64,000 nt of DNA from Sinorhizobium mexicanum (GTDB lineage Bacteria; Pseudomonadota; Alphaproteobacteria; Rhizobiales; Rhizobiaceae), in the NCBI RefSeq assembly GCF_013488225.1, contig NZ_CP041238.1, forward strand, positions 1,575,501 to 1,639,500. Reading direction: 5' to 3'. The notes below the pieces were generated by a model. The model was not told the DNA's origin. It searched no databases and was given only the letters and a program-made list of their open reading frames with translations. Position numbers and translations under genes: made by a program. This document shows, piece by piece, positions 26,343 through 37,509 of the stretch. The first letter of the stretch is position 1. Every line of letters starts with the position of its first letter.

Positions 26343-27230
26343 ATGTCCACAACTGTTTTTTTCGCCCGGCGCTTGATGCTCGCGCTTCTGCTCCCGAGCC
26401 TTCTTCTTGTCGGCTTCGCCGCAGAGGCGGCGGCCCTCAAGCCATACAAGGACGATCTGTTCGCCTATGGCAATGTGCTCGAAGAGGCCGATGGCGGCGA
26501 TTTCCGCGTGATCGACTACCAGGAACTGCGCGACATCAACGGGCGCGACCAGATCCCGGAACGGCGGGCCAAGCGCGCCTACGTCTCCCTTGGCATCAAG
26601 AGCGCACAGGTCAACGAGACACTCGACCTTGGCAGGCGCCCGCTCGATGTCATGCGCGTCGGCCCCGAGCGCGACGCCGCATTCACAGTCATCTTCATCC
26701 ACGGCCGCGGCGGTGACCGGCGTCTCGGTGCCAACGATTTTTCCTTCGGCGGCAACTTCAATCGCCTCAAGAATATCGCCGCCGCCAATGGCGGCACCTA
26801 TTATGCCCCCAGCGTGCGATCCTTCGATGCCGCGGGCGTAGCTGATGTCTCGGCGCTGATACGCTTCGCCGCCGAGCGCTCCGGCGGCCGGCCGGTCGTG
26901 CTCTCCTGCGCTTCAATGGGGAGCTTCATCTGCTGGGGCGTAGCACGCGAGCAGGCAGCGGTGTCGGCTCTCGGCGGCATGATGATCATGGGCGGGGCCG
27001 CCGATCCGAGCTTTGCAGAAAGTGCCGCCTATAAGGCGAGATTGCCGATGTTTTTCAGCCACGGCAGCCGCGACAGCGTCTACCGTGCCGAGGATCAGGT
27101 CGCGCTCTATCGCTCGCTCAAGTCGAAGGATTATCCGGCACGCTTGGTGCTGTTCGAGACGGGCTCGCACGGCACGCCGGTTCGTATGACCGACTGGCGC
27201 GATGCGCTAAACTGGATCGCCGGCCGATAG
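26343..27230 (+). CDS. alpha/beta hydrolase, exported
   Basis: The 295-residue protein from ATG 26343 has a signal peptide (ARRLMLALLLPSLLLVGFAA, cleavage near AAA-LK). An ATG at 26301 with GGAAG upstream is an alternative start. The hydrolase core shows FIHGRGGDRRLG (oxyanion region) and the nucleophile S191 in SCASMGSF, where the usual first glycine of GxSxG is cysteine. It ends with FFSHGSRDSVY and ETGSHGTP for the acid and histidine. It is probably a periplasmic esterase or lysophospholipase; substrate unknown. Divergent from parE. Confidence 0.8.
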   Translation: MSTTVFFARRLMLALLLPSLLLVGFAAEAAALKPYKDDLFAYGNVLEEADGGDFRVIDYQELRDINGRDQIPERRAKRAYVSLGIKSAQVNETLDLGRRPLDVMRVGPERDAAFTVIFIHGRGGDRRLGANDFSFGGNFNRLKNIAAANGGTYYAPSVRSFDAAGVADVSALIRFAAERSGGRPVVLSCASMGSFICWGVAREQAAVSALGGMMIMGGAADPSFAESAAYKARLPMFFSHGSRDSVYRAEDQVALYRSLKSKDYPARLVLFETGSHGTPVRMTDWRDALNWIAGR

Positions 27231-27252
27231 GACATTCTGAAGTGGACACGCG

Positions 27253-28575
27253 ATGAAGATGAATGAGTTGGGGCGTTCCGACCCGACAGCGCGTCGGCCG
27301 CAACGGACCGTCTCGCCGGACGATTACGAAGATCGGATCGGCTCGATCGACCCGATGGCCTACCTGCCCATGGGCCATGGTCTAAGTCTCGGCGACAGCC
27401 GCAGCAACGATCGCGGCACTCTCATTGACGGTTCGAGGCACAATCGCATTCTGGCCTTTGATCCGGGAACGGGCCAAATCTCGTGCGAGGGCGGCGTCAC
27501 ACTTCACGACATCCTTCTGCGCGCGATCCCGCACCGCTTCTTCCTGCCGGTCACGCCGGGCACTGCCTTCGCGACAGTCGGGGGTGCCGTCGCCAATGAC
27601 GTCCACGGCAAGAACCACCATGCTCGCGGCACGTTCGGCAACCACGTCCAGCGCCTTACCTTGTTACGTTCGACCGGCGAGCGCCTGATTTGCTCGGCGG
27701 AGGAGAACGCCGAGCTTTTTGCGGCAACGATTGGTGGCATGGGGCTGACGGGCCTGATCCTCACCGTCGATCTTCGGCTGATGAAGGTGCCGTCGCCGCA
27801 TATCCAGCAGCATGTGATCCGCTTCGATAATCTCGACGAATATTTCGCGCGGGTCGAGCATCTCGATGAAGAGCATGAATACTCTCTGGCCTGGATCGAT
27901 CAACTCGCGACCGGGCGTCGCATGGGAAGGGGCGTGTTTCTTGCCGGCGACCACGCGGACGGATCCTGCGAGTTGCCAGACATTCCCAAGAGATTGCCGC
28001 TTTCCGTGCCATTCGCGCTGCCCTTCAGTCCCCTGAACACGATGACGATGAGGGCGGTGAACGAGTACCGGTTTCGTCGGGAAAGGCCCGCCGAGACCGT
28101 ATCGACGGTGACGTGGAGTTCCTACTTCTATCCGCTGGAAGCAATCGGCTCCTGGAATCGGCTCTATGGCCCAGGGGGGCCGTGCCAGCATCAGAGTGTC
28201 TATCCTTTGGAGAATGCGCCCGAGATCACGGCGCGGCTATTGGAGACAGCGCGGCGCGCCGGGCATGCTTCGTTCCTGACGGTGCTGAGACGCTTTGGAA
28301 ACATCGCCTCGCGCGGCCTTCTTTGCTTCGCACGACCCGGCTTTGCCCTGACATTGGATTTTGCCAATCGGGGTGAAGCAACATCCAAGCTCCTGGACGA
28401 GCTTGACCGCATCGTGGTGGACGCCGGAGGCGCCGTAAATCCATGCAACGATTTCCGCATGAGCCCGCAGACCTTCGCAGCATCTTTCCCCTGCTGGTCA
28501 AAGCTAGAAGTCTTGCGCGATCCGGCGATGATGTCGGATTTCTGGCGGCGCATTGCCCGCGTCAAGCGCGAATAG
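27253..28575 (+). CDS. FAD-binding oxidoreductase, DprE1-like
   Basis: The 440-residue protein resembles the FAD-linked sugar oxidases of the decaprenylphosphoryl-ribose oxidase (DprE1) group. It has an FAD-binding PCMH domain with LPMGHGLSLGD, SCEGGVTLHDIL and VTPGTAFATVGGAVANDVHG (FAD contacts). Its C-terminal region is FPCWSKLEVLRDPAMMSDFWRR. DprE1 normally works with the reductase DprE2 to epimerise a lipid-linked sugar, but no reductase gene is adjacent. It lies 22 bases after the hydrolase. Substrate unknown. Confidence 0.8.
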   Translation: MKMNELGRSDPTARRPQRTVSPDDYEDRIGSIDPMAYLPMGHGLSLGDSRSNDRGTLIDGSRHNRILAFDPGTGQISCEGGVTLHDILLRAIPHRFFLPVTPGTAFATVGGAVANDVHGKNHHARGTFGNHVQRLTLLRSTGERLICSAEENAELFAATIGGMGLTGLILTVDLRLMKVPSPHIQQHVIRFDNLDEYFARVEHLDEEHEYSLAWIDQLATGRRMGRGVFLAGDHADGSCELPDIPKRLPLSVPFALPFSPLNTMTMRAVNEYRFRRERPAETVSTVTWSSYFYPLEAIGSWNRLYGPGGPCQHQSVYPLENAPEITARLLETARRAGHASFLTVLRRFGNIASRGLLCFARPGFALTLDFANRGEATSKLLDELDRIVVDAGGAVNPCNDFRMSPQTFAASFPCWSKLEVLRDPAMMSDFWRRIARVKRE

Positions 28576-28917
28576 GAAAAGTGTGCGCGGCTTTCCGCCC
28601 GCATCCTGCGGCTGGCTTCTTAGCGCATCGGCCCGAAAATCGGAATCGATTTTCGGAAAGTACGATGCGTAGATTCAAAGACTTACAGCGTCCTTTGTGC
28701 GTCCTGAAGGACGCATGGCGCTGTAGAACCGATTGCGATGGCTCCCGGCTCCGGCGAAGCCCCCAACTTTACCAAAATGTAATCGATTGTCCGTGTCCTC
28801 GAAAGGCGGCATCTGTTAGCCTCGGATGTGCCGGAACTTCGTTGCGTGGCTCGATGCCCAACAGCGCGATCGACATGGACCGATGCACGCGGCGGCTGTC
28901 ACTGGAATGGTGCAGAC
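28576..28917. other. 342-base gap with a RIME1-like repeat before a two-component operon
   Basis: The 106-bp repeat occupies 28621-28726. The remaining 190 bases before the regulator gene include an AT-leaning stretch near 28765-28800 (TTTACCAAAATGTAATCG) that may hold the promoter. I see no gene in it. Confidence 0.5.
28621..28726 (+). repeat. RIME1-like 106-bp intergenic mosaic repeat, copy A2
   Basis: Same length and order as copy A1 at 2905-3010, differing at five positions by eye. The paired palindromes are intact, including AATCGGAATCGATT and the TGCGTCC/GGACGCA inner arms. Confidence 0.75.
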
Positions 28918-29595
28918 ATGAAAGTGCTTGTCATCGAGGACGATGCCGAGACAGCGTCTTACATCAGGAACGGTCTCACCGAGGAAGGCCATTGCGTCGA
29001 TGTCGTGGTCGACGGCCGAAACGGCCTGATCCAGGCGACGACGGAAGACTATGACGTCCTGATCGTCGACCGCATGCTGCCGGGGCTCGACGGCCTTTCG
29101 CTCGTGAAGGCGCTTCGGGCCACCGGGATGCCGACTCCTGTGCTCTACCTTACGTCGCTCGGCGGTGTAGATGACCGCATCAGGGGGTTCGAGGCGGGCG
29201 GCGACGACTATGTTTCCAAGCCGTTTTCCTTTGCCGAACTTTTGGCGCGCGTCAACGCGCTCGGCCGCCGCTCGCCCCTCAAGGAGGAGGAAACGGTTTT
29301 GAGGATATCGGACCTCGAGATGGACCTCATCCGCCGCGTCGTTCGTCGCGCCGGCGAAGTGATCGAACTTCAGCCGCGCGAGTTCCGGCTGCTCGAAGTG
29401 CTGATTCGCAACAAGGGCAAGGTGCTCACCCGGACGATGCTGCTGGAGCGCGTCTGGGACTTCCATTTCGATCCCAAGACCAGCGTTGTCGAGACGCATA
29501 TTTCGCGCCTGCGGGCAAAGATCGACAAGCCGTTTCAGAAGGAATTGATCCACACCGTGCGGAGCGCAGGCTACAGCATTGACGACCACATCTGA
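28918..29595 (+). CDS. OmpR-family response regulator
   Basis: The 225-residue protein has a receiver domain with the acidic pair at residues 8-9, the phospho-acceptor D51 (VLIVDRMLPG), the TS of YLTSL and the K of YVSKPFSF. A winged-helix DNA-binding domain follows (LQPREFRLLEVL, RTMLLERVWDFHFDPKTSVVETHISRLRAKI). It pairs with the overlapping kinase gene, starting 17 bases before this gene ends. Its regulon is unknown. The neighbours suggest envelope or periplasmic stress. Confidence 0.93.
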   Translation: MKVLVIEDDAETASYIRNGLTEEGHCVDVVVDGRNGLIQATTEDYDVLIVDRMLPGLDGLSLVKALRATGMPTPVLYLTSLGGVDDRIRGFEAGGDDYVSKPFSFAELLARVNALGRRSPLKEEETVLRISDLEMDLIRRVVRRAGEVIELQPREFRLLEVLIRNKGKVLTRTMLLERVWDFHFDPKTSVVETHISRLRAKIDKPFQKELIHTVRSAGYSIDDHI

Positions 29596-30973
29596 ACTGT
29601 TCAGCCGCACCGCAGCCCGCCTGTCGGTGATCTTCGCTCTGCTGATCGGATCGACGGTGCTCGCGGGGGTGTCCATCATCTATTGGCAGTTGAGCTCAGG
29701 GCTCGAGGAGCGGATCAAGCTGAGGGTTATCGAAAATCGCGATGCACTCTCGGCGATCGACAGCAATGACGGCTTCGCGGAGGTTGCCGAGGTCGTCAAG
29801 CGGGAGGCAGCTTCGCGGCGCACGATGGGCACCATATTGCTGCTCGTCGATAGGGCGGGGCGCCCCGTGGCGGGGAATGTCAGCGGAATCCCGGCCTTTC
29901 GCGACTGGCGGATCCTCAAGGAGACCGAATTGGAACGCGTCAGCGGTCCAAGCAACCCGGAGGACTCCTACTACGCGCTCTGGACGCCCCTCTCACAGGG
30001 CACGGTCCTTGTCGGCGACAGTGACAAGGAACTGCGGGTGGTTCAGTCGACGCTGCTCGGCGGACTGCTCTGGGAACTCGCAGCACTGGTCATCCTGGCC
30101 ACGGCATCGGGCGTGTTGGTCGCAAGACGCGCGCAAATGCAGATCGATGCGATCTCCGGCGCGCTCACCGCGGTTGCGAATGGCCGGCTCGGGCAAAGGG
30201 TCGCACGGCGATACTCGGGGGACGACCTCGATCGTGTCGCCGAGCAGATCAACGGCACGCTCGACCACCTGCAGCGCCTCATCGAGCGCGTCGACCAGTC
30301 CTCGACTGACATCGCACACGATCTCAAGCGGCCCATCGGCAGGCTTCGGCAGAGACTCGACATTGCCCTGAGAACGGCCACTGACGCCTCTGCGTTCCGT
30401 CGCGAGATCGGCGCCTCCCTCGAGGAGCTTGACGTCATCGTCGAAACCTTCGAGGCGCTTCTGCGTATCGCCCAGATAGAGGCGGGAGCGCGACGCGAGC
30501 GCTTCCATGCGGTCGACCTCGGAAGCCTGGTGACGGACGTCGCCGACATCTATCGGCCGGTCGTGGAGGATGCCGGCGACGTGCTTGCCGTCGATGTGTC
30601 AGGCTACGACGGCCCGCCCGCCAACGGGGACAGCGAGCTGCTCATCCAGCTTGTCGTCAATCTCATCGAGAATGCGATTCGCCATTGTCCGGTGGGTACA
30701 GTGATCCGCCTCGCGCTGGAAGGCGGTCAGGGAGGTCCGCGGATCGTTGTCGCCGACAACGGTCCAGGCATTCCTGCAAGTGAGCGCGAGAAGGTGTTTC
30801 ATCGCCTTTACCGGCTCGAGAAGTCGCGTTCGACGCCGGGCAGCGGATTGGGTCTCAGCCTCGTGGCAGCCATAGCGGATCTGCATGGCGCCAAGGTTAC
30901 CCTCGCGGACAACTGCCCGGGACTCGTCGTCAAGATCGATTTCCCTCGCCCGAGCATGGCGCGCAGCGGTTGA
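29579..30973 (+). CDS. sensor histidine kinase
   Basis: The 464-residue protein likely starts at TTG 29579, overlapping the regulator gene. It has one membrane span at about residues 13-37, a periplasmic sensor of about 110 residues (SSGLEERIKLRVIENRD ... WTPLSQGTVLVGDSDKEL), a second span (LLWELAALVILATASGVLV) and a HAMP segment. The dimerisation histidine lies in STDIAHDLKRPIGRLR. The ATPase follows with NLIENAIRHC, VVADNGPGIP and SGLGLSLVAAI. It is the cognate kinase of the OmpR-type regulator. Confidence 0.93.
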   Translation: MTTTSELFSRTAARLSVIFALLIGSTVLAGVSIIYWQLSSGLEERIKLRVIENRDALSAIDSNDGFAEVAEVVKREAASRRTMGTILLLVDRAGRPVAGNVSGIPAFRDWRILKETELERVSGPSNPEDSYYALWTPLSQGTVLVGDSDKELRVVQSTLLGGLLWELAALVILATASGVLVARRAQMQIDAISGALTAVANGRLGQRVARRYSGDDLDRVAEQINGTLDHLQRLIERVDQSSTDIAHDLKRPIGRLRQRLDIALRTATDASAFRREIGASLEELDVIVETFEALLRIAQIEAGARRERFHAVDLGSLVTDVADIYRPVVEDAGDVLAVDVSGYDGPPANGDSELLIQLVVNLIENAIRHCPVGTVIRLALEGGQGGPRIVVADNGPGIPASEREKVFHRLYRLEKSRSTPGSGLGLSLVAAIADLHGAKVTLADNCPGLVVKIDFPRPSMARSG

Positions 30974-31156
30974 GCCGCGGGACGCGGATCGAAGACCATG
31001 CACATTTTTCTTCGCCCCGCTCTGCCTTTGCCGACTCCAACATCCTTACGAATCCGTAAGCGGGGGGCCAACGTCCGACAATGTGCGGCGGGCGATAATT
31101 CGAGCGATTGGGGGCCCTGTTGCGGTCCCCGTCGAGAAGAGCAATGGAGAATTACC

Positions 31157-31411
31157 ATGATGATCAAACGCGCCATTCCCGCCGTGCTGGTCGCTGCGAT
31201 GCTCGCGGCCCCGGCCTTCGCCGCAACAATGACTGGCACGATCAAGACGATCGACCCGGCCAAGAACGATATCGTTCTTCAGAGCGGTGAGACATTCACG
31301 CTGCCTGCCAAGTTCGACCTCAAGAAGCTCAAGGTCGGCGAAAAGGTGAGCGTCACCTACCTGAAGCACGGCGGTTCGATGAACGCTTCCAAGGTCGTAG
31401 CCGCGAAGTAA
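31157..31411 (+). CDS. small periplasmic DUF1344 protein
   Basis: The 84-residue protein starts at ATG 31157 with GGAG upstream. A signal peptide of about 22 residues ends AFAA-TM. The mature part (GTIKTIDPAKNDIVLQSGET ... KVGEKVSVTYLK) has the DUF1344 pattern, a small beta-barrel-like domain. A paralogue follows 51 bases downstream. Both lie right after the two-component operon and may be its targets, which is a guess from position. Confidence 0.85.
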   Translation: MMIKRAIPAVLVAAMLAAPAFAATMTGTIKTIDPAKNDIVLQSGETFTLPAKFDLKKLKVGEKVSVTYLKHGGSMNASKVVAAK

Positions 31412-31462
31412 GCGCCGGTATTGAGATGGGCAACTGCTGATCTATCCAGAGGAGCAGGAAAC

Positions 31463-31717
31463 ATGAGCGCCGTTGTGAAATCGACCGTGCTGGCGGTCTT
31501 CATCGGGCTTGGCGCCAGCGCGGCTTGCGCCGCAACCGTGTCGGGCACGATCGAGCACGTCTATCCACGCCATCACACCATCATGCTGAAAGATCACCTC
31601 TTTCGGATGAGCACACGGGCCTTCGATTCGGCTCGCCTGCGTCGGGGCGAGGCTGTGCGTGTCACCTATCATTGGAGGCACGGACACCGCTGGGCGACGG
31701 AGATCAGGTCAGTCTGA
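31463..31717 (+). CDS. second small periplasmic DUF1344-like protein
   Basis: The 84-residue product starts at ATG 31463 with GAGGAG upstream. A signal peptide ends CAA-TV and the mature part reads GTIEHVYPRHHTIMLKDHLF and RLRRGEAVRVTYHWRHG. The match with the preceding protein is clear in GTI, IVL/IML and VTY positions. It carries more histidines and arginines, so the two copies have diverged. The name DUF1344 is inferred from the paralogue. Confidence 0.8.
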   Translation: MSAVVKSTVLAVFIGLGASAACAATVSGTIEHVYPRHHTIMLKDHLFRMSTRAFDSARLRRGEAVRVTYHWRHGHRWATEIRSV

Positions 31718-31731
31718 CCGGCCAGCCGCCT

Positions 31732-31783
31732 CCGGTGCGGCTACGCATTCCCGCTCTGATTTGAGAGCGGCCGCACCGGTTCC
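31732..31783 (+). terminator. nested hairpin after the DUF1344 pair
   Basis: Outer arms CCGGTGCGG/CCGCACCGG (31732-31740, 31771-31779) enclose an inner stem CCGCTCT/AGAGCGG (31751-31757, 31764-31770). It lies 15 bases after the stop and is a likely transcription end or a stable 3' structure. The T-run is poor. Confidence 0.5.
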
Positions 31784-31841
31784 GCTTGGCCGGGAACGTC
31801 TCGGTGTCCGTTGCCGCTCGTACGACACGCGGAAATCGATG

Positions 31842-31873
31842 CCGTCAATCCGCGAGCGCTCGCGGATTGACGG
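31842..31873. repeat. perfect 32-bp palindrome between convergent genes
   Basis: CCGTCAATCCGCGAGC (31842-31857) is followed at once by its exact reverse complement with no spacer. It lies between the plus-strand DUF1344 pair and the minus-strand YceI gene, 5 bases before the YceI stop. It could serve as a bidirectional terminator or a protein site. Confidence 0.8.
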
Positions 31874-31878
31874 TACGG

Positions 31879-32478
31879 TCAACGCTTCTGCCCTCTTATG
31901 TTCATGTCGAACTCGACCACGTTGGAGTAGATCGGTGTTCCGACGTCCATGCCGTAGGGTGCGCGGCGGATGCTTCCGCGGATGGTGAAAGCGATCGAGC
32001 GCTTGTTCCAGTCGGTGAGCGTCACCTCAAAGCGCTCCTTGCGGGCCTTGCCGCGCGCCGTCAGCGTACCCACTACGGTTGCCGAACCGGCTCCGGTTTG
32101 TGTGACGCTGGTGGATCGGAAGGTAACCGTCTGATAGTTGGCCGTATCGAAGACGGCGCTTGAGCGCAGGAAGTCCTCGATCCGCCGCTCGCTGGACCTT
32201 ACGCTCTCTGGATAGAGGGTGAATTCGACCGAGGACCGCTCGATGTTGCCGCCATCTATCCGGAAGCCGCCGGAGAACTTCGCGAATTTGCCGGCAATAC
32301 CGCCGCCGCCTCCGGTCTGCGGGACGCTGAATTGGACGGTCGACGAACTGGCGATGCGGTAGCTGCCGGCCGCGTCGGCAAGCGCTGGGGCGGCCGCAGC
32401 AGCAGCCGGCGTCGTTGCCATGGCGAGAAGCGCGAACGACCATATCGCTTTAAAAATGGGCCTGCGGGGAGTCATCAT
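31879..32478 (-). CDS. YceI family protein
   Basis: The 199-residue protein has a signal peptide of about 28 residues (AMATTPAAAAAA-). It then has the YceI lipocalin-like barrel: GSYRIASSSTVQFSV, GKFAKFSGGFRIDGGNIERSSVEFTL, SSERRIEDFLRSSAVFDTANYQTVTF. YceI proteins are periplasmic and bind polyisoprenoid lipids. The gene is three bases from the cytochrome b561 gene upstream, the usual partner arrangement, so both are likely co-transcribed. Confidence 0.93.
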   Translation of the reverse strand: MMTPRRPIFKAIWSFALLAMATTPAAAAAAPALADAAGSYRIASSSTVQFSVPQTGGGGGIAGKFAKFSGGFRIDGGNIERSSVEFTLYPESVRSSERRIEDFLRSSAVFDTANYQTVTFRSTSVTQTGAGSATVVGTLTARGKARKERFEVTLTDWNKRSIAFTIRGSIRRAPYGMDVGTPIYSNVVEFDMNIRGQKR

Positions 32479-32481
32479 GGA

Positions 32482-33102
32482 TCACTTCCTCTCGACGACA
32501 GTGTCGTCGTTTTCCTGAGTGTTGAACGTCTTGGCATCGCTTCGGCGTGTGCCGGGGCGAAGCATGCGGACGAGGACTTCGTCTCGCCGCAGAAGATGAT
32601 GGTAGAGCGCCGCCGCCGCGTGCCCCGCGACCAGCCCAAGCGTGACATAGGCGAGCAGCGCGTGGGCGAAGGTCCAGAACGCCTCCGAAGCTTCCGATTG
32701 CCGGAGCGGCAGATGCGGAATGATGATCAAATTGAAATAGAAGCTTGGGATATTCAGCGTCGAAGTCGACGCGACGGCCCAGCCGGCAAGCGCCACGATC
32801 AGCGCGAGAACGATCAGCGCCCGATGCATGATCTGGGCCGCCGTATGCTCCAGCGGGCCGAGGCCTGGAGGGGGAGTTGGAGTGCGTTCGATGAACCACC
32901 ACACGGCCCGAAGGACCGCCAGCCCCAGCAACGTGAAGCCGAAGGACTTGTGCCACTGATAGAGGGAGAACTGCAAAGCCGGATCGATCTCGGTGCGCCG
33001 CATGACGAAGCCGAGAAGGAGGAGGCCCAGGATCAGCACCGCAATCGCCCAGTGGAGGACGATCGTCACCGCTCCAAATCCGCTCTCGCTGTTGCGCAGC
33101 AT
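32482..33102 (-). CDS. cytochrome b561 family protein
   Basis: The 206-residue inner-membrane protein has four predicted spans. Histidines suited to heme b ligation lie in the spans: VLHWAIAVLILG, YQWHKSFGF, TFAHALLAYVT and GLVAGHAAAALYHHL. The ATG at 33102 has GGAGAG upstream; the frame stays open to 33153. It probably passes electrons from quinol to a periplasmic acceptor, together with YceI. Donor and acceptor are unknown. Confidence 0.92.
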   Translation of the reverse strand: MLRNSESGFGAVTIVLHWAIAVLILGLLLLGFVMRRTEIDPALQFSLYQWHKSFGFTLLGLAVLRAVWWFIERTPTPPPGLGPLEHTAAQIMHRALIVLALIVALAGWAVASTSTLNIPSFYFNLIIIPHLPLRQSEASEAFWTFAHALLAYVTLGLVAGHAAAALYHHLLRRDEVLVRMLRPGTRRSDAKTFNTQENDDTVVERK

Positions 33103-33317
33103 AGGACTCTCCGGATGAAGGAAGCCAATTGCTCTTCGGCACCGTACAGTCACCCCTATGAGACGCCCAAAGCTTGGCTTTTATTCGCTCCGTGGTTCCA
33201 CGAACGGACACCACGGCGGTGGCAAGAACCGGATTATTCCGTGGCAGGTGCTTTTTTTTGCCCGGGCGATTTGCTAGGCCGCTTGCCGAAGAAATAGAAC
33301 CGACACGGAGGAATTTC

Positions 33318-34088
33318 ATGACGCCCGACATCCGCCCGCTCGTTGCCGGAAACTGGAAGATGAACGGAACACGCGCCTCGCTCGACCAGATCAAGGCGAT
33401 GGCGGAGGGCGTCAAGGGCAGTCTGTCCGAGAAGGTAGAAACGCTGATCTGCCCGCCTGCAACGCTGCTCTACGTCGCCACCGCACTTTGTGACGACAGC
33501 CCGCTGATGATCGGAGCGCAGGACTGCCACCAGAAACAATCCGGCGCCCACACGGGCGACATATCCGCTGAGATGATCGCCGACTGCTTCGGCACCCACG
33601 TCATCGTCGGCCATTCCGAACGCCGCACCGATCATGCCGAGAGCGACGTGCTGGTGCGCGCCAAGACCGAAGCCGCTCATGCGGCCGGGCTCGTCGCCAT
33701 CGTCTGCATCGGAGAAACCGGCGAGGAGCGCAAGGGCGGCAAGGCGCTCGACGTCCTGAAGCGCCAGCTCGCGGAAAGCCTGCCGGATGGCGCGACCGCG
33801 GAGAATACGGTCATCGCCTACGAGCCCGTTTGGGCGATCGGCACCGGCCTGACGCCGACGGTGTCCGATGTCGAGGAAGCGCATGCATTCATGCGCAGCG
33901 AGCTGGTCTCGCGCTTCGCAGATGCAGGCGGCGGGATGCGCATCCTCTACGGTGGTTCGGTCAAGCCAGGCAACGCCAAGGAGCTGATGGGGGTTGCCAA
34001 TGTGGACGGTGCCCTGATCGGCGGCGCGAGCTTGAAAGCGGACGATTTCCTCGCCATCTACAGTGCATATGAAGAATTGACAGCCTGA
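33318..34088 (+). CDS. tpiA: triose-phosphate isomerase
   Basis: Interconverts dihydroxyacetone phosphate and glyceraldehyde 3-phosphate. The 256-residue protein starts at ATG 33318 with CGGAGGAA upstream. Motifs: GNWKMNG (catalytic Lys), IVGHSERR (catalytic His), [11 protein letters not shown] (catalytic Glu) and [10 protein letters not shown] (phosphate loop). Rhizobia can carry a second isomerase gene elsewhere, so the paralogue label is uncertain. It is followed by secG, as is usual in this group. Confidence 0.96.
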   Translation: MTPDIRPLVAGNWKMNGTRASLDQIKAMAEGVKGSLSEKVETLICPPATLLYVATALCDDSPLMIGAQDCHQKQSGAHTGDISAEMIADCFGTHVIVGHSERRTDHAESDVLVRAKTEAAHAAGLVAIVCIGETGEERKGGKALDVLKRQLAESLPDGATAENTVIAYEPVWAIGTGLTPTVSDVEEAHAFMRSELVSRFADAGGGMRILYGGSVKPGNAKELMGVANVDGALIGGASLKADDFLAIYSAYEELTA

Positions 34089-34221
34089 TTGCTCTGCCGC
34101 GCGGGCAGGGGCTTGGAATAGCTGGCGGCTTGGTATAAAGAGGCGCCAAATTTGCGCCCGGCCGTGCCGTGTTTCGCGCCGGGTTTGATTCGTGTGCCCA
34201 AGAGGGCAGGACTGGAAGCTG

Positions 34222-36467
<2,246 letters not shown>

Positions 36468-36492
36468 CGCCGCGACCCTGGTCGGTTCTTTG

Positions 36493-36526
36493 CGGCCGGT
36501 CCTTGAGGACCGGCCGTTTCCGTTTT
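36493..36526 (+). terminator. intrinsic terminator after pyrG
   Basis: CGGCCGGTCC-ttga-GGACCGGCCG forms a perfect 10-bp stem (36493-36516) followed by TTTCCGTTTT. Clear end of the pyrG transcript before the VOC protein gene. Confidence 0.88.
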
Positions 36527-36618
36527 CGGTATGGCCCGGCGCCTACCGAACGGCCGTGCTTGCAATCGGCCGGCAAAAGTTGCAAACAGCGACGGAACCG
36601 GCCATCAGGGAACACGCC

Positions 36619-37509
36619 ATGAGCTTATCCAAGCGCACCACCCGCCCGCTCGATCATGTCGTGCTGCCGGTGGCCGAGCTTGTGCAGGCGAGGCGGCGCC
36701 TGACCGACCTCGGCTTTGTGGTCGCCGAGGATGCGCGCCACCCCTTCGGCACCGAGAATGCGTGCATATTCTTCACCGACAACACCTATCTGGAGCCGCT
36801 TTCGATCGCCTCGCGCGAGGAGTGCGAGGCTGCGGCGCTCGCCGGTAATCCCTTCGTCGCGCGCGATCAGGCTTTCCGCTTCCGTCAGGGCCCGGAAGGC
36901 CTGTCGGCGATCGTCATGGGAACTGCCGATGCCGCGTCCGATCATATGCGGTACCGGGCATGCGGCATCTCCGGCGGCGACATGCTCGAGTTCTCGCGGC
37001 CGATGCGGTTGCCGGACGGGCGCGAGGGCCTCGGCTCCTTCCGGCTGGCTTTTGCCGCTGATCTCCGTTCTCCGGATTTCTTTCTCTTCAGCTGTCAGCG
37101 CATACGTGCTCTGCCGATCGACCAGACCGCGCTTCAACGCCATGAAAATGGCGTCCTCGGTATCGCCGAAGTCGTGCTGTCGGAAACGAATCCCACTGAT
37201 TTCCAGTATCTGCTGCAGGAGGGCGTCGACGAGCGCGAGGTGTCCGCTCACTCCTTCGGCATGGACATTCAAACCGGCAATGCCAAGCTTTCGGTGCTGA
37301 ATGTTGCCGGTATGGAGGCCTTCTTCGGCCGTTCGGTCAGTGGCACCGAGCGCGGCTTGCGCGGGCGCGCCGTCGTGTTCCGGGTCGCCGATCTTGAGGC
37401 GACGCGTGCGCTCTTCGCCAGGAACGATATCGAGTTTGCAGAAATGGGCGGACGCCTCGTTGTCCCGGAAGCGCCGGGGCAAGGGGTGATTTTCGCATTT
37501 GGAGTATGA
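36619..37509 (+). CDS. VOC (glyoxalase-like) family protein
   Basis: The 296-residue protein has the start [25 protein letters not shown] typical of glyoxalase/VOC domains, then an [14 protein letters not shown] strand. A second VOC-like half follows at about 150-290 ([19 protein letters not shown] ... [21 protein letters not shown]). It fits the Glyoxalase_3 kind. The substrate is unknown. Its stop overlaps the kdsA start, so the two are translated together. Confidence 0.85.
   Translation: MSLSKRTTRPLDHVVLPVAELVQARRRLTDLGFVVAEDARHPFGTENACIFFTDNTYLEPLSIASREECEAAALAGNPFVARDQAFRFRQGPEGLSAIVMGTADAASDHMRYRACGISGGDMLEFSRPMRLPDGREGLGSFRLAFAADLRSPDFFLFSCQRIRALPIDQTALQRHENGVLGIAEVVLSETNPTDFQYLLQEGVDEREVSAHSFGMDIQTGNAKLSVLNVAGMEAFFGRSVSGTERGLRGRAVVFRVADLEATRALFARNDIEFAEMGGRLVVPEAPGQGVIFAFGV

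Noticed and set aside
2905..28726. Repeats as a CRISPR array or transposon ends
   Set aside because: Copies are far apart, not regularly spaced, and carry no transposase or target duplications; they fit mosaic intergenic elements.
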